From PLOWO2-12-38-17 sp963709355 (GTDB lineage Bacteria; Planctomycetota; Brocadiia; Brocadiales; Brocadiaceae): a stretch of DNA of 64,000 nt. Below, in pieces: positions 35,392 through 44,484 of the stretch. Positions within the stretch are counted from its first letter, which is position 1. The number at the start of each line of letters is the position of its first letter. Location of the stretch: NCBI GenBank assembly GCA_963709355.1, contig CAVPVY010000005.1:868001-932000 (forward strand), in the 5' to 3' direction. A program made the position numbers and the translations under genes. The notes under the pieces were generated by a model. That model worked only from the letters and a program-made list of their open reading frames with translations. It made no database searches and was not told the DNA's origin.

Positions 35392-36219
35392 ATGACAAAA
35401 CATGTAAATTTTAAAAATATCTCTGTAGGCAAAGGATACCCACTCGTCTTTATAGCTGGTCCATGTGTAATAGAATCCTATGAAAGTTGTCTTAAGCTGG
35501 CAGAGAAAATGAAAATTGTTTTTGATGCACAGAAAATACCTTTTATTTTTAAAGCATCTTATGACAAGGCGAATCGTACTTCCGTTAATTCATACAGAGG
35601 ACCTGGTGTTAAGGAAGGTATGAAAATATTATCAGATATTAAAAAGCGGTTAGATATACCGGTACTTTCCGATGTCCATTGTAAAGAAGATATCCATGCT
35701 GTTGCAGGAATACTTGATGTCATTCAAATACCTGCCTTCTTGTGTCGTCAGACAGACCTTATATTATCAGCGGGGGAAACGGGGAAGCCAATTAATATTA
35801 AGAAAGGACAATTTTTGGCACCGTGGGATATGAAAGCCGTAGTTGAAAAGGTACAAAGTACAGGGAATGATGATATTTTATTAACAGAACGCGGTACATG
35901 TTTTGGTTATAATAATCTTGTTAGTGATATGAGGTCATTAGTCATCATGCGTGAATTAGGTTACCCTGTAATTTATGATGCTACGCATAGTGTTCAATTG
36001 CCTGGTGGACAAGGAAACGCTTCTGGTGGAGAGAGAAACATGGTTGCTCCTCTTGCAAGGGCTGCTGTTGCTACAGGGTGTGATGGAGTATTTTTAGAAG
36101 TACACGAAACTCCTGAAAAAGCGCTCTCAGATGCATCAACTATGTTGCCTTTAAAAGACTTATCTGTTTTGCTTAAACAAGTGTTGGAAATTCATAAGGT
36201 TTTTCAGAACATATCGTAG
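35392..36219 (+). CDS. kdsA: 3-deoxy-D-manno-octulosonate 8-phosphate synthase
   Basis: KdsA condenses phosphoenolpyruvate and arabinose 5-phosphate to KDO-8-P for lipopolysaccharide, implying a Gram-negative envelope. The 275-residue TIM-barrel protein shows FIAGPCVIES, FKASYDKANRTSVNSYRGPG, DVIQIPAFLCRQTDL, KKGQFLAPWDM, TERGTCFGYNNLV and TATHSVQ-like DATHSVQLPGG. The Cys in AGPC replaces the Asn of the E. coli enzyme, marking the metal-dependent class. Confidence 0.96.
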   Translation: MTKHVNFKNISVGKGYPLVFIAGPCVIESYESCLKLAEKMKIVFDAQKIPFIFKASYDKANRTSVNSYRGPGVKEGMKILSDIKKRLDIPVLSDVHCKEDIHAVAGILDVIQIPAFLCRQTDLILSAGETGKPINIKKGQFLAPWDMKAVVEKVQSTGNDDILLTERGTCFGYNNLVSDMRSLVIMRELGYPVIYDATHSVQLPGGQGNASGGERNMVAPLARAAVATGCDGVFLEVHETPEKALSDASTMLPLKDLSVLLKQVLEIHKVFQNIS

Positions 36220-36393
36220 TTGTTTGTATGTAGAAATTTTCAATAACTCATTCAATAAAAGAGGTGATTGGAATTATAAATACATTGGTTTTTGTATTAC
36301 TTATGTAATAAGCAGACTAATAGTATAGTTAAAACTAATGGAATAATTAATAATAATTATTCTAAAAAATTATAAAAAAACGAGAATTCACTT

Positions 36394-36617
36394 ATGGGTG
36401 AATTAGGTGCGTTTGGTAAAATTTTAATATTTTTTGGTATTGTAATGATTGTAGTAGGTGGGTTCTCCTGATAGGTAATAAAATACCTTTCTTGGGAAAG
36501 CTGCCAGGCGATATTGCAGTCCAAAAGAAGAATTTTGGTTTTTATTTTCCTATTACTACCTGTATTGTTATTAGTATTATAATATCATTAATTATGTGGC
36601 TATTTGGCAAAAGATGA
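36394..36617 (+). CDS. DUF2905-type small membrane protein, single-base frameshift
   Basis: A short gene split by a frameshift. The first frame reads MGELGAFGKILIFFGIVMIV then VGG; it must lose register at the G-run 36460-36462 (one G missing) to continue LIGNKIPFLGKLPGDIAV and then KKNFGFYFPITTCIVISIII, ending at TGA 36615. Corrected, it is about 74 residues with two transmembrane helices around the GKLPGDI and FYFPITT motifs of the DUF2905 family. The family function is unknown. The break is probably a base-calling error. Confidence 0.75.
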
Positions 36618-36639
36618 TAATTTTCCTAAGTTATATAAT

Positions 36640-37509
36640 CTAAGTTAGAAAAATATCTATTAAAGTTATTCCCATTAAACCCAAGCTTATAATTCCGTTA
36701 ATTGTGAAAAAGGCAGTATTAATTTTTGATAAATCTTTTGGTTTTACAAGCGAGTGTTCATAAAATAATAACGCGCCTGTAATACATACTCCGATTTTAT
36801 AACTAAGTCCAAGGTCTGTGTATACTGGTATTATGACCAAGACAAGAACCATTAAGAAATGTAAAACACCAGAAATGATTAATGCCCCTCTAATACCAAA
36901 TCTTTTAGGAATAGAATATAATCCTGTCTTCGTGTCAAATTCCATGTCTTGGCATGCATATATAATATCGAAACCACCTGTCCAGAGTATCACTGCGAGT
37001 GCCAGCAAGAGGGGGGTAACTGATAAGGTTCCTTTTATTGCTATCCATGCACCTAGCGGAGAGAGTGCTAGTGCAAGCCCAAGCACAACATGTGATAAAT
37101 ATGTAAAGCGTTTTGTATAAGAGTATCCAAAAATAATCAGTATGGCTATTGGAGACATATAAAAGGCTAAGTTATTAAGTAACCAAGCAAATGTAATAAC
37201 TAGCATTACACTTAAAGTAGTAAAAAGCCAGATATTCTTTTTCCCAATTTTATTTAGAAGTACAGCACGATATCGTGTGCGGGGATTCAGCATATCGTAA
37301 TTTTTATCAACAAGTCGGTTAAATGACATTGCAGCACTACGTGCTGTGACAAGTGCGGCGATAATTAATAATAATTGTCTGATTTCTGGCATACCATTGG
37401 CGGCGAGAAAGGTACTCATGATAGCAAATGGCAATGAAAATATTGTATGAGAAAATTTAATCAGGTTGAGTAAGGAAGATACTTTTTCAAATTGGTAAAG
37501 TAAAGGCAT
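36640..37509 (-). CDS. ubiA: UbiA-family prenyltransferase (menaquinone/ubiquinone type)
   Basis: This integral membrane enzyme of 289 residues attaches a polyprenyl chain to an aromatic acid. The first Asp-rich motif is NRLVDKNYDMLNPRT and the second is DIIYACQDMEFDTKTGLYS; about eight hydrophobic helices are visible. The family includes UbiA (4-hydroxybenzoate) and MqnP of the futalosine menaquinone route; an anaerobic bacterium would more likely use MqnP. No other quinone gene is adjacent to settle this. Confidence 0.88.
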   Translation of the reverse strand: MPLLYQFEKVSSLLNLIKFSHTIFSLPFAIMSTFLAANGMPEIRQLLLIIAALVTARSAAMSFNRLVDKNYDMLNPRTRYRAVLLNKIGKKNIWLFTTLSVMLVITFAWLLNNLAFYMSPIAILIIFGYSYTKRFTYLSHVVLGLALALSPLGAWIAIKGTLSVTPLLLALAVILWTGGFDIIYACQDMEFDTKTGLYSIPKRFGIRGALIISGVLHFLMVLVLVIIPVYTDLGLSYKIGVCITGALLFYEHSLVKPKDLSKINTAFFTINGIISLGLMGITLIDIFLT

Positions 37510-37898
37510 ATTAAAATTTACATTTTAGAAGATATAGTAAGCCATTTAAGATTATAAATAATCAAAAATTATATTGACATAGACTTTAATAATCAAGGAT
37601 TTAAAAGGTATACGACTCGGGTATCTGCCATAGTGGCATAAATCGGTATTTATAAACATTAAAAATGTCAAAATGACAATAATTATGAAATTCATTAAAA
37701 ATTAAAAAAAATTTTAAAGCGGGTTTTTAATTAAATTCTTATAGTTATCTAACCATCTGATTTGAAAGGAAATACAAATTTATTATAAAATATTTAATTG
37801 AAAGTGTGTTTTAATAAACTCGACTAACATACAAGCAAAATCATAATCATTTATTTGGCATATAAATTGCGCATAGAAATAATCAATGGAGGTTAATT
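37510..37898. other. 389-bp intergenic region with two palindromes and a promoter candidate
   Basis: No gene is seen. Two short palindromes of the same 5-3-5 design occur: TGCCA-TAG-TGGCA at 37626-37638 and TGTCA-AAA-TGACA at 37666-37678, with centres 40 bp apart. A sigma-54-like site lies at 37856-37870. The palindromes are about 180-230 bp upstream of that site, a usual distance for enhancer-binding sites. Confidence 0.4.
37856..37870 (+). promoter_or_regulatory. Candidate sigma-54 (-24/-12) promoter
   Basis: TGGCA at 37856-37860 and TTGC at 37867-37870 place the GG and GC dinucleotides exactly 12 bp apart, as sigma-54 requires; the flanking bases deviate from consensus (TGGCAT, TTGCG). 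The start would fall near 37882, just before the ribosome binding site GGAGG (37888-37892) of the response regulator. Confidence 0.45.
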
Positions 37899-38306
37899 AT
37901 GATGGCATTATATGATCCATCTGTTGGGAAATATTCATTATTAATTACAGATGATGACAAATCATGTCGTGATAGTTTGAGGGACTTATTTGAACCCAAA
38001 GGCTATACGACTTATATTGCCAGTTGTGGCAGAGAGGCTGTACAAATAGCTAAAGAAGAAGAACTGCATTTACTGATATTGGATGCTAACCTCCCAGATT
38101 ACAGTGGTCTTGAAACCTTGAGGATTATCACGAGAGAAATTAGATTTTCCATCCCAAGTATTTTCGTCTCGGGTGAAATAACCAAGGAGCTTCAGATAGA
38201 TTTAATAAGTGCTAATGCGTATTCCCTTATACCAAAGCCTATTAATGTGCATGTTATGAGGGACATGGTTGATCTTGTAATAGAAAAATATTACAGAAAA
38301 TTTTGA
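37899..38306 (+). CDS. Receiver-only response regulator
   Basis: A 135-residue single-domain response regulator with no output domain. The acidic pocket is DDDKS at the end of beta-1, the phospho-acceptor Asp is in LLILDANLPDYSG at about residue 68, the Thr/Ser position is VSGE, and the Lys is in LIPKPIN. Two adjacent ATGs are possible; GGAGG supports either. It probably acts by protein-protein contact in a phosphorelay. No kinase is nearby; groES follows 77 bp downstream. Confidence 0.9.
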   Translation: MMALYDPSVGKYSLLITDDDKSCRDSLRDLFEPKGYTTYIASCGREAVQIAKEEELHLLILDANLPDYSGLETLRIITREIRFSIPSIFVSGEITKELQIDLISANAYSLIPKPINVHVMRDMVDLVIEKYYRKF

Positions 38307-38383
38307 TTATGGTTTTTAAGTTAATAAAATTAGATGTACTAACTTTTGATTAGTTATTTTCAAAGAAAGGAGTATTATTGGTT

Positions 38384-38671
38384 ATGAATGTTAAGCCATT
38401 GGGTGAAAAGGTCTTAATAAAGAGACTAGCGGTGGAAAGTAAAACGGCCGGAGGTATTGTTTTGCCTGATACAGCAAAGGAAAAACCTAAAGAAGGTAAA
38501 ATTGTTGCGCTCGGAGATGGAAAACTACTAAAGAACGGAGAGCGTACGAAGTTTCAGGTAAAGAAAGGCGATAGGGTGTTGTTTACTTCTTATGGTGGAT
38601 CAGAAGTAAAGATTGATGGAGAGGAATATTTGCTGATGGCTGAAGATGAAATTTTAGCTGTAATTGAGTAA
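38384..38671 (+). CDS. groES: Co-chaperonin GroES
   Basis: GroES caps the GroEL cylinder. The ATG at 38384 gives MNVKPLGEKVLIKRLAVESK, the family start, 95 residues; a TTG at 38378 is better spaced from AAGGAG (38367-38372) and would add two residues. The mobile-loop region SKTAGGIVLPDTA and the C-terminal EILAVIE are typical. No CIRCE operator was found upstream, so HrcA control is not evident. Confidence 0.96.
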   Translation: MNVKPLGEKVLIKRLAVESKTAGGIVLPDTAKEKPKEGKIVALGDGKLLKNGERTKFQVKKGDRVLFTSYGGSEVKIDGEEYLLMAEDEILAVIE

Positions 38672-38689
38672 TATATTGAGGAGGAGATA

Positions 38690-40308
38690 ATGGCTGCAAA
38701 AAAGATTATGTACGGATACGATGCAAGTGATGCCTTAAGAAAAGGTATAAAAAAACTGTCACGTGCCGTTAAGGTTACGTTAGGACCAAAAGGTAGAAAT
38801 GTTGTTATTGAAAAAAGTTTTGGTTCGCCAGTTGTTATTAATGATGGTGTTTCTGTAGCGAAGGAAATAGAGCTAGAAGACCCTTATGAAGATATGGGAG
38901 CTAAAATGATAAGAGAGGCCGCATCAAAAACGAACGACATGGTTGGCGATGGTACATCTACGGCGACTCTCTTAGCGGAAGCTATATTTGAAGAAGGTTT
39001 AAAAAATATAACTGCCGGGGCTAATCCGGTTGATATAAAACACGGCATCGAAAAATCTGTTGATGCTTTAACAAATGAACTAACAAATATGGGAATCAAA
39101 ATATCTGGCAAAAAGGAGATTGCTCAAATTGCAACTATTGCAGCAAATAATGATAAAGAGATTGGAAATCAGATAGCAGATGCCATGGAAAAGGTAGGTA
39201 AAGACGGTGTCATAACTGTAGAGGAAGGGAAAAGCCTTAAAACTTCTGTGGATTTGGTGGAAGGAATGCAATTTGATAGAGGTTATTTATCTCCTTATTT
39301 TGTAACATCGCCTGAGACAATGGAAGTTGTATTCGAAGGTCCTTACATTTTGGTATATGAGAAAAAAATATCTACAATAAAAGAGTTTGTCCCATTACTT
39401 GAAAGGATTGCAAAGTCTGGGAAATTCTTGCTAATTATCGCTGAGGATGTGGAGGGAGAGGCCCTTAGCACACTTGTAGTAAACAAGCTTCGCGGAACAT
39501 TACAATGTGCTGCCGTCAAGGCGCCTGGTTTTGGAGACAGGCGTAAGGCAATGCTTGGAGATATAGCCGCAGTTACAGGTGCTAAAGCTATATTTGAAGA
39601 TTTAGGCATACAACCTTCCAGTATTCAGCTATCTGATCTTGGGAGTGCAAAAAAAGTTGTCATTGATAAAGATAATACAACGATTATCGAAGGTTCGGAG
39701 ATCATAAAGAGATACAGGGCAGAGTCTCACAAATAAAGGCAGAAAGAGATACTACTACATCTGATTATGATAAAGAAAAATTACAGGAGAGACTTGCAAA
39801 ACTGTCCGGTGGAATTGCGCGGATTAATGTTGGTGCCGCAACTGAAGTGGAGATGAAAGAAAGGAAGTCACGCGTCGAAGACGCTGTTCATGCAACAAGG
39901 GCAGCTGTTGAAGAAGGAATTCTACCTGGCGGCGGCGTTGCTTTATTAAGGGCATCTAAGGTATTGGATACGTTAAATACAAAAGGTGACGAGAAGATAG
40001 GTGTAAATATTGTAAGGAAAGCGATTGAAATGCCTATCAAGCAAATTACTGATAATGCAGGCATGGAAGGTGATGTTGTATTACAAAAAGTGAAAGAAGG
40101 TATTGGAAATTTTGGTTTTGATGCCTTTGGTGGAAAGTATACTGATATGGTTGAGTCTGGTATTATTGATGCTGCAAAGGTTGTAAAAACGGCATTACGA
40201 AATGGTGCAAGTATTGCGAATTTACTTCTAACAACAAATGCTGTGATTGGTGAAATTCCAGAAAAGGATGAAACATCTAAAACGGCTCCTTGTGGACATA
40301 GACATTAA
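38690..40308 (+). CDS. groEL: Chaperonin GroEL, single-base frameshift
   Basis: GroEL folds proteins in an ATP-driven cavity. GAGGAG precedes the ATG. The first frame runs to residue 340 (VKVTLGPKGRNVVIEKSFG, NDGVSVAKEIELEDP, AGDGT-type VGDGTSTATLLAEAI, GFGDRRKAMLGDIA) and then breaks: at 39697-39698 GG should be GGG, restoring GSGDHKEIQGRVSQIKAERD. The second part has EEGILPGGGVALLRAS. Corrected length is about 539 residues. The tail is CGHRH in place of the usual Gly-Gly-Met repeats. A base-calling error in a short G-run is likely. Confidence 0.94.
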
Positions 40309-40840
40309 AATTAATATGAAATTTAATTAAAAGAGTTTTTAAGTTGTAATTTCCATATTGTAAAGTTTGCACTTATCAAGTATTTGTAATTATTTCTACT
40401 TTAACTAACCCTTTATTCCTGTTTATTCTTAAATCTTTTTAACAATAAAGAACAGGAATAAAGGGTTTTTGTATTTTATCATGACTATTTCCATGCGGTT
40501 TCATGTCATTTTCTATACTATAAGCTTTTCTTCCCATACATAAGTAAACGAAAATATGTTTGTTGTGTCTGCGTATTCATGACATCATATTTTTGTAAAC
40601 ATAAGTTCTAACATTTTTAGGATGTCTCAGCTTACCGTCATAGCCCGTCAGGAATTCTTCTTCTAGTATATATAATATTCTATTCCGTTTAATCGTTCGT
40701 AAGTTGTGCTTTTTAGTGTCAAATCTTTTGTAATTACCTAATATTTTTTTAACAAAATAATACGAAATTGAATAACATAATTGCATATGTTATACTCTGA
40801 CAGAAAAATCCCCTTAAAAGATTATTTATGGAGGTGTGTT
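40309..40840. other. 532-bp intergenic region after groEL
   Basis: Apart from the terminator at 40407-40470, no gene, repeat or clear promoter is supported. A 69-codon minus-strand frame at 40577-40786 lacks a ribosome binding site and recognisable features. Confidence 0.5.
40407..40470 (+). terminator. Terminator of the groES-groEL operon
   Basis: A perfect 17-bp inverted repeat (AACCCTTTATTCCTGTT at 40407-40423 and its complement at 40451-40467) encloses a 27-base loop and is followed by TTT. It lies about 100 bp after the groEL stop. The long loop is unusual for an intrinsic terminator. Confidence 0.75.
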
Positions 40841-42321
40841 ATGAATGGGAAAAATTATATAAACGGGGCATATGTAAATAGTGTCTCTGACGCAAGATTT
40901 GAAAGTAGAAATCCTGCAAATATTGATGAAGTGTTGGGTACATTTCCGCTTTCTTCAGAAAAAGATGTAAATGATGCTGTTAGTGCTGCAAAAGGTGCGT
41001 TCGACAATTGGTGCAGATTATCTCGTGTTAAACGTGGCGAGTATTTTGACGAGTTTGTTCAATTGATAAAGAAGGACAGAGAGGAATTATCACAATTAGT
41101 AACAAAAGAATGTGGAAAGGGTATTATTGAAGGAAGCGCAGATGTTATAGAGGGCATCCACATGGTACAGTATGTATTCGGTACTGTGAGGATGCCGCAT
41201 GGTGATGTGATTGATTCTGAAATTCCTGAAAAAGATGCCTTCATGCGCAGGAAGCCAAAGGGGGTTGTAGCGGCTATTACACCTTGGAATTTTCCATTTG
41301 CTATTCCTTTATGGCTTATTTGTCCTTCTGTGGTTGAAGGGAATACTATAGTTCTCAAGCCTTCCAGAGAAACGGCATGTACAGCTAATAAAATTGTTGA
41401 ATATGCACATAAAGTAGGATTCCCACCTGGTGTTATCAACGTGGTGCACGGTGGTTTGGCGACATACTGGTAAGGCATCCGGATGTTCATGTGGTACTAT
41501 TTGTTGGTTCAAATGACGTTGGTTCCGAAATTAAGAGAGTTGTTGCTGGATTCAATAACAAGATGTGTGCATGCGAAATGGGCGGAAAGAATGCAATAAT
41601 TGTCCTTGATGATGCTAACTTGGATATTGCTGTAAATGCGGCTGTTATTAGTGCATTTAAAACTTCAGGTCAACGGTGTACTTCTGCAAGTCGTTTAATT
41701 GTGCATAAGAAAGTGCTTGCTGAGTTTGAAAATAAATTCGTTGAGATAACTAAAAGGGTGAAGATTGGTAACCCATTGGACAAAGATGTCTTTATGGGGC
41801 CTGTAATTAATCAGGCTGCTGTCGAAAAAATTACGCGATATAATGAATTAGCTAAAAAAGAGGGAGCGGAGGTATTGCTGGATGGAGGCAGATTAACAGG
41901 CGAGCAATATAAAAAGGGTTACTTTATGTCTCCATTTGTTTACCATATGCAGAATAGTCTTGGAAGTCGGGTGCTACATGAAGAAGTGTTTGGTCCGCAT
42001 GTGGCAATTATCCCTGTAAAAGATATTGACGAAGCCGTAGCAGTGCATAATGATACAGAGTACGGCCTTAGTTGCGCGGTGATTACTGAAGATTATCGAA
42101 AGGCAAAAAGGATAAGGGAGGATTGTGAATATGGCCTTGGATATGTAAATTTGCCTACAATTGGCGCTGAGGTACATTTGCCATTTGGTGGCGTGAAGAA
42201 GAGTGGTACAGGCCTGCCTTCCGCGAGTACATTGATTGATGTGGTAACACACCGTACGGCGTGGACAATCAATCATGCAATGGAAATAAAGATGGCACAG
42301 GGTTTGACTGTAAAGTTGTAA
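40841..42321 (+). CDS. NAD(P)-dependent aldehyde dehydrogenase, single-base frameshift
   Basis: An aldehyde dehydrogenase superfamily enzyme of about 493 residues once a frameshift is repaired. ATG 40841 follows GGAGGT. The first frame covers AAITPWNFPFAIPLWLICPS and KPSRETACTANK, then breaks in TTT 41455-41457 (one base missing) where HGG should continue GDILVRHPDVHVVLFVGSND. Catalytic Glu is in CEMGGKNAIIVLDD and the nucleophile Cys in TSGQRCTSASRLIV; the C-terminal LPFGGVKKSGTG is intact. Substrate is not known; semialdehyde dehydrogenases are the closest general type. Confidence 0.9.
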
Positions 42322-42459
42322 TTTCGAGATAAGAAATAAACTATAGTGGATAGGGTAAGTCCTCAAAAGTAAGCACTTAACTGGTTGTAGGGTGAGATGG
42401 GTGTATTGTTTATTGCCTTTGTATTAAACCCTGATATACATGTGAAATGATATTCTAAA

Positions 42460-43026
42460 ATGCCTCTCTACGTTAACTACGGTTTTATAAAGAGCGTATC
42501 AAGAGAATGGAGATGGATAATCGTTGGTATTTATACTTTTGCTATATATGCATTTTTACCTTTTGGAACAGCGTTCTGGGGATTTGTATTGGGACAATGG
42601 GGGAATATTATAAATTATCTAGGGTTGTTTTTTGTATGTGTATTGGGAGCTTATTTTCTAATTTATTTAATTTTTCAAAAACAGGTTAAAAAAGTTTCTG
42701 TATACATTTCTTTTTTTGTTATATCTATAAGCTGTCTTGCTGTAATGAAATATTTGTGTGTTGCTGGGGCTGAGAGATTTCATTTGTTGCTATATGGCAT
42801 GTTAAGTGTCATTGTTTTCTGGGCTCTGAAACTCGATATAAAGAATAAAAGGGTTTATATTTATACTATTATCGTTGCGGTCTCGTTGGGTACCATTGAT
42901 GAGTTTATCCAGGGCATTTTACCAATGCGAGTCTTTGATCTGAGAGATATACTCATGAACTGGTTATCCAGCGGGATGGGAGAGCTTTTTGTTATATTTG
43001 TTTTAAAACCTAATATTTACAGATAG
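42460..43026 (+). CDS. VanZ-like membrane protein
   Basis: A 188-residue protein with about five transmembrane segments. The family features are the conserved ERFHLLLYGMLSVIVFWALK helix and the DEFIQGILPMRVFDLRDILM motif, as in VanZ-like proteins of unknown molecular role. No clear ribosome binding site precedes the ATG. The downstream sulfatase-like gene starts 2 bp after its stop, suggesting one transcript and an envelope-related role. Confidence 0.82.
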   Translation: MPLYVNYGFIKSVSREWRWIIVGIYTFAIYAFLPFGTAFWGFVLGQWGNIINYLGLFFVCVLGAYFLIYLIFQKQVKKVSVYISFFVISISCLAVMKYLCVAGAERFHLLLYGMLSVIVFWALKLDIKNKRVYIYTIIVAVSLGTIDEFIQGILPMRVFDLRDILMNWLSSGMGELFVIFVLKPNIYR

Positions 43027-43028
43027 AA

Positions 43029-44378
43029 TTGAATATATTTCGTCAAATAATTATTATATACTTTCTGATTGTACTCTCTGTTTCAACTGTTACCGCTGAG
43101 GTGATTAAGGATACTAAACCCAATATTCTTCTTTTCACAATTGATGCCTGCCGTTTTGACCACCTCAGTTGTTATGGTTATAGTCGTAAAACAACCCCAA
43201 ATATAGATAAGCTTGCTGGAGAGGGGATAATATTTACTAATGCCTTCAGCCAATCGGCATGGACCACGCCTTCTATGCTTTCTATTTTTACTTCACTCCA
43301 CCCGCCAGCCCATAACGTAGACGCAAAGGGAAAGACCTTAAAAGAAGATATAGAAACCTTGCCAGAAGTATTAAAACAAAAAGGTTACGTAATACCTGTA
43401 TTACCAAGATTTGTTGATATTCCAAATTATTGGCATCTTGGGTTTGATGCAGTTGACAAAAAGCAATTTAGTAGTTTTAATCCTGAAGAAGTGGAAGATT
43501 TAATAAAATTGATAGAGACGTACAGGGATCAAAGATTTTTTATCTGGTATCATTATCATGGACTTCATTTGCCATATAATCCCCCCGATCCTTACGATAA
43601 ATTATTTATGAAAGCTATTACAACTGGGACGGTTACTGAGAGCACTGCAATTTTAGATATAAAGAAAAAAAGCGTTATTAAGAACGGCTCTGTTAATTTT
43701 AAAGATGAAGATAAAAGTATTATTGTCTCCTTATATGATGGACAGGTAAAACAGATGGACGATGATGTAGGAAAAATTATCGGGAAAATAAAGGAATTTG
43801 GTATTTTAGATAACACATTAATTATTTTGACATCAGACCACGGCGAAGAATTACTAGAACACGGTTTTGTAGGACATGCATCAACTTCGTTAAATGCAAA
43901 ACTGTATGATGAAATAATTCATATACCATTGATAATCTGGTATCCAAAAATATTAAAACACAAAAAAATAGAAGATATAGCGCAACAGATAGATATAATG
44001 CCAACTGTACTGGATTTACTTGAAATATCAGTGCCTGATGGATTGCAAGGACATTCTTTATTGCCATTAATACAAAAACAACACAGTGATGACTCGAATT
44101 CTTCTGCCTGGAGTCTAGCACAAGAGACAGTCTTTTGTGAGACGATTTTGGGTGGTTACCAAAGTACCAAAGAAATGGAACAAATTAAAATGCGTTGTTT
44201 AAGGACAAAAGAGTGGAAGCTCATATATACAAAAGAACCTGATAGTTACAAATATGAATTATACGATTTGAAAACTGACCCAAATGAGCAGAGAAATGTC
44301 ATAGAAAAGTATCCGGATGTGAGAAGTGAATTAAGAAAAAAGCTTCAATATTGGATTGAAACCACGCAGCCAAGATAA
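43029..44378 (+). CDS. Exported sulfatase-like hydrolase with Thr at the nucleophile position
   Basis: A 449-residue alkaline-phosphatase-superfamily enzyme with an N-terminal signal peptide (IIIIYFLIVLSVSTVTAE). Metal ligands are in LLFTIDACRFDHLSCYGY and LTSDHGEELLEHGFVGH. At the nucleophile site it has SAWTTPSMLSIFTS, so Thr replaces the Cys or Ser that is turned into formylglycine in true sulfatases and the following Arg is Met. A phospho- or phosphonoester hydrolase or phosphoethanolamine-type role is possible. The start is TTG 43029, 2 bp after the VanZ-like gene. Confidence 0.85.
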   Translation: MNIFRQIIIIYFLIVLSVSTVTAEVIKDTKPNILLFTIDACRFDHLSCYGYSRKTTPNIDKLAGEGIIFTNAFSQSAWTTPSMLSIFTSLHPPAHNVDAKGKTLKEDIETLPEVLKQKGYVIPVLPRFVDIPNYWHLGFDAVDKKQFSSFNPEEVEDLIKLIETYRDQRFFIWYHYHGLHLPYNPPDPYDKLFMKAITTGTVTESTAILDIKKKSVIKNGSVNFKDEDKSIIVSLYDGQVKQMDDDVGKIIGKIKEFGILDNTLIILTSDHGEELLEHGFVGHASTSLNAKLYDEIIHIPLIIWYPKILKHKKIEDIAQQIDIMPTVLDLLEISVPDGLQGHSLLPLIQKQHSDDSNSSAWSLAQETVFCETILGGYQSTKEMEQIKMRCLRTKEWKLIYTKEPDSYKYELYDLKTDPNEQRNVIEKYPDVRSELRKKLQYWIETTQPR

Positions 44379-44436
44379 ATTCTGATTATAAAAGTTAATT
44401 TATTCCACACCGATATCCTTACTTCCATGTATTTTC

Positions 44437-44484
44437 CGAGTTCTAGCGGCGGCTATCAGCCATCCACCTTAATGGTTTGTTATA
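44437..44484 (-). other. attC-like sequence, possibly incomplete
   Basis: Read on the minus strand, TATAACAAACC overlaps the stop codon of the ORF at 44480, followed by a hairpin-forming GGTGGATGGCTGATAGCC and GCCGCT. The TAACAA start and central palindrome are typical of integron attC sites, but no closing GTTRRRY core is seen, so this may be a decayed site. Confidence 0.35.

Noticed and set aside
38307..38383. CIRCE/HrcA operator before groES
   Set aside because: No TTAGCACTC-N9-GAGTGCTAA or near match is present in the 77-bp gap.
40577..40786. 69-codon minus-strand frame upstream of the aldehyde dehydrogenase
   Set aside because: No ribosome binding site, no family features, AT-rich intergenic composition.
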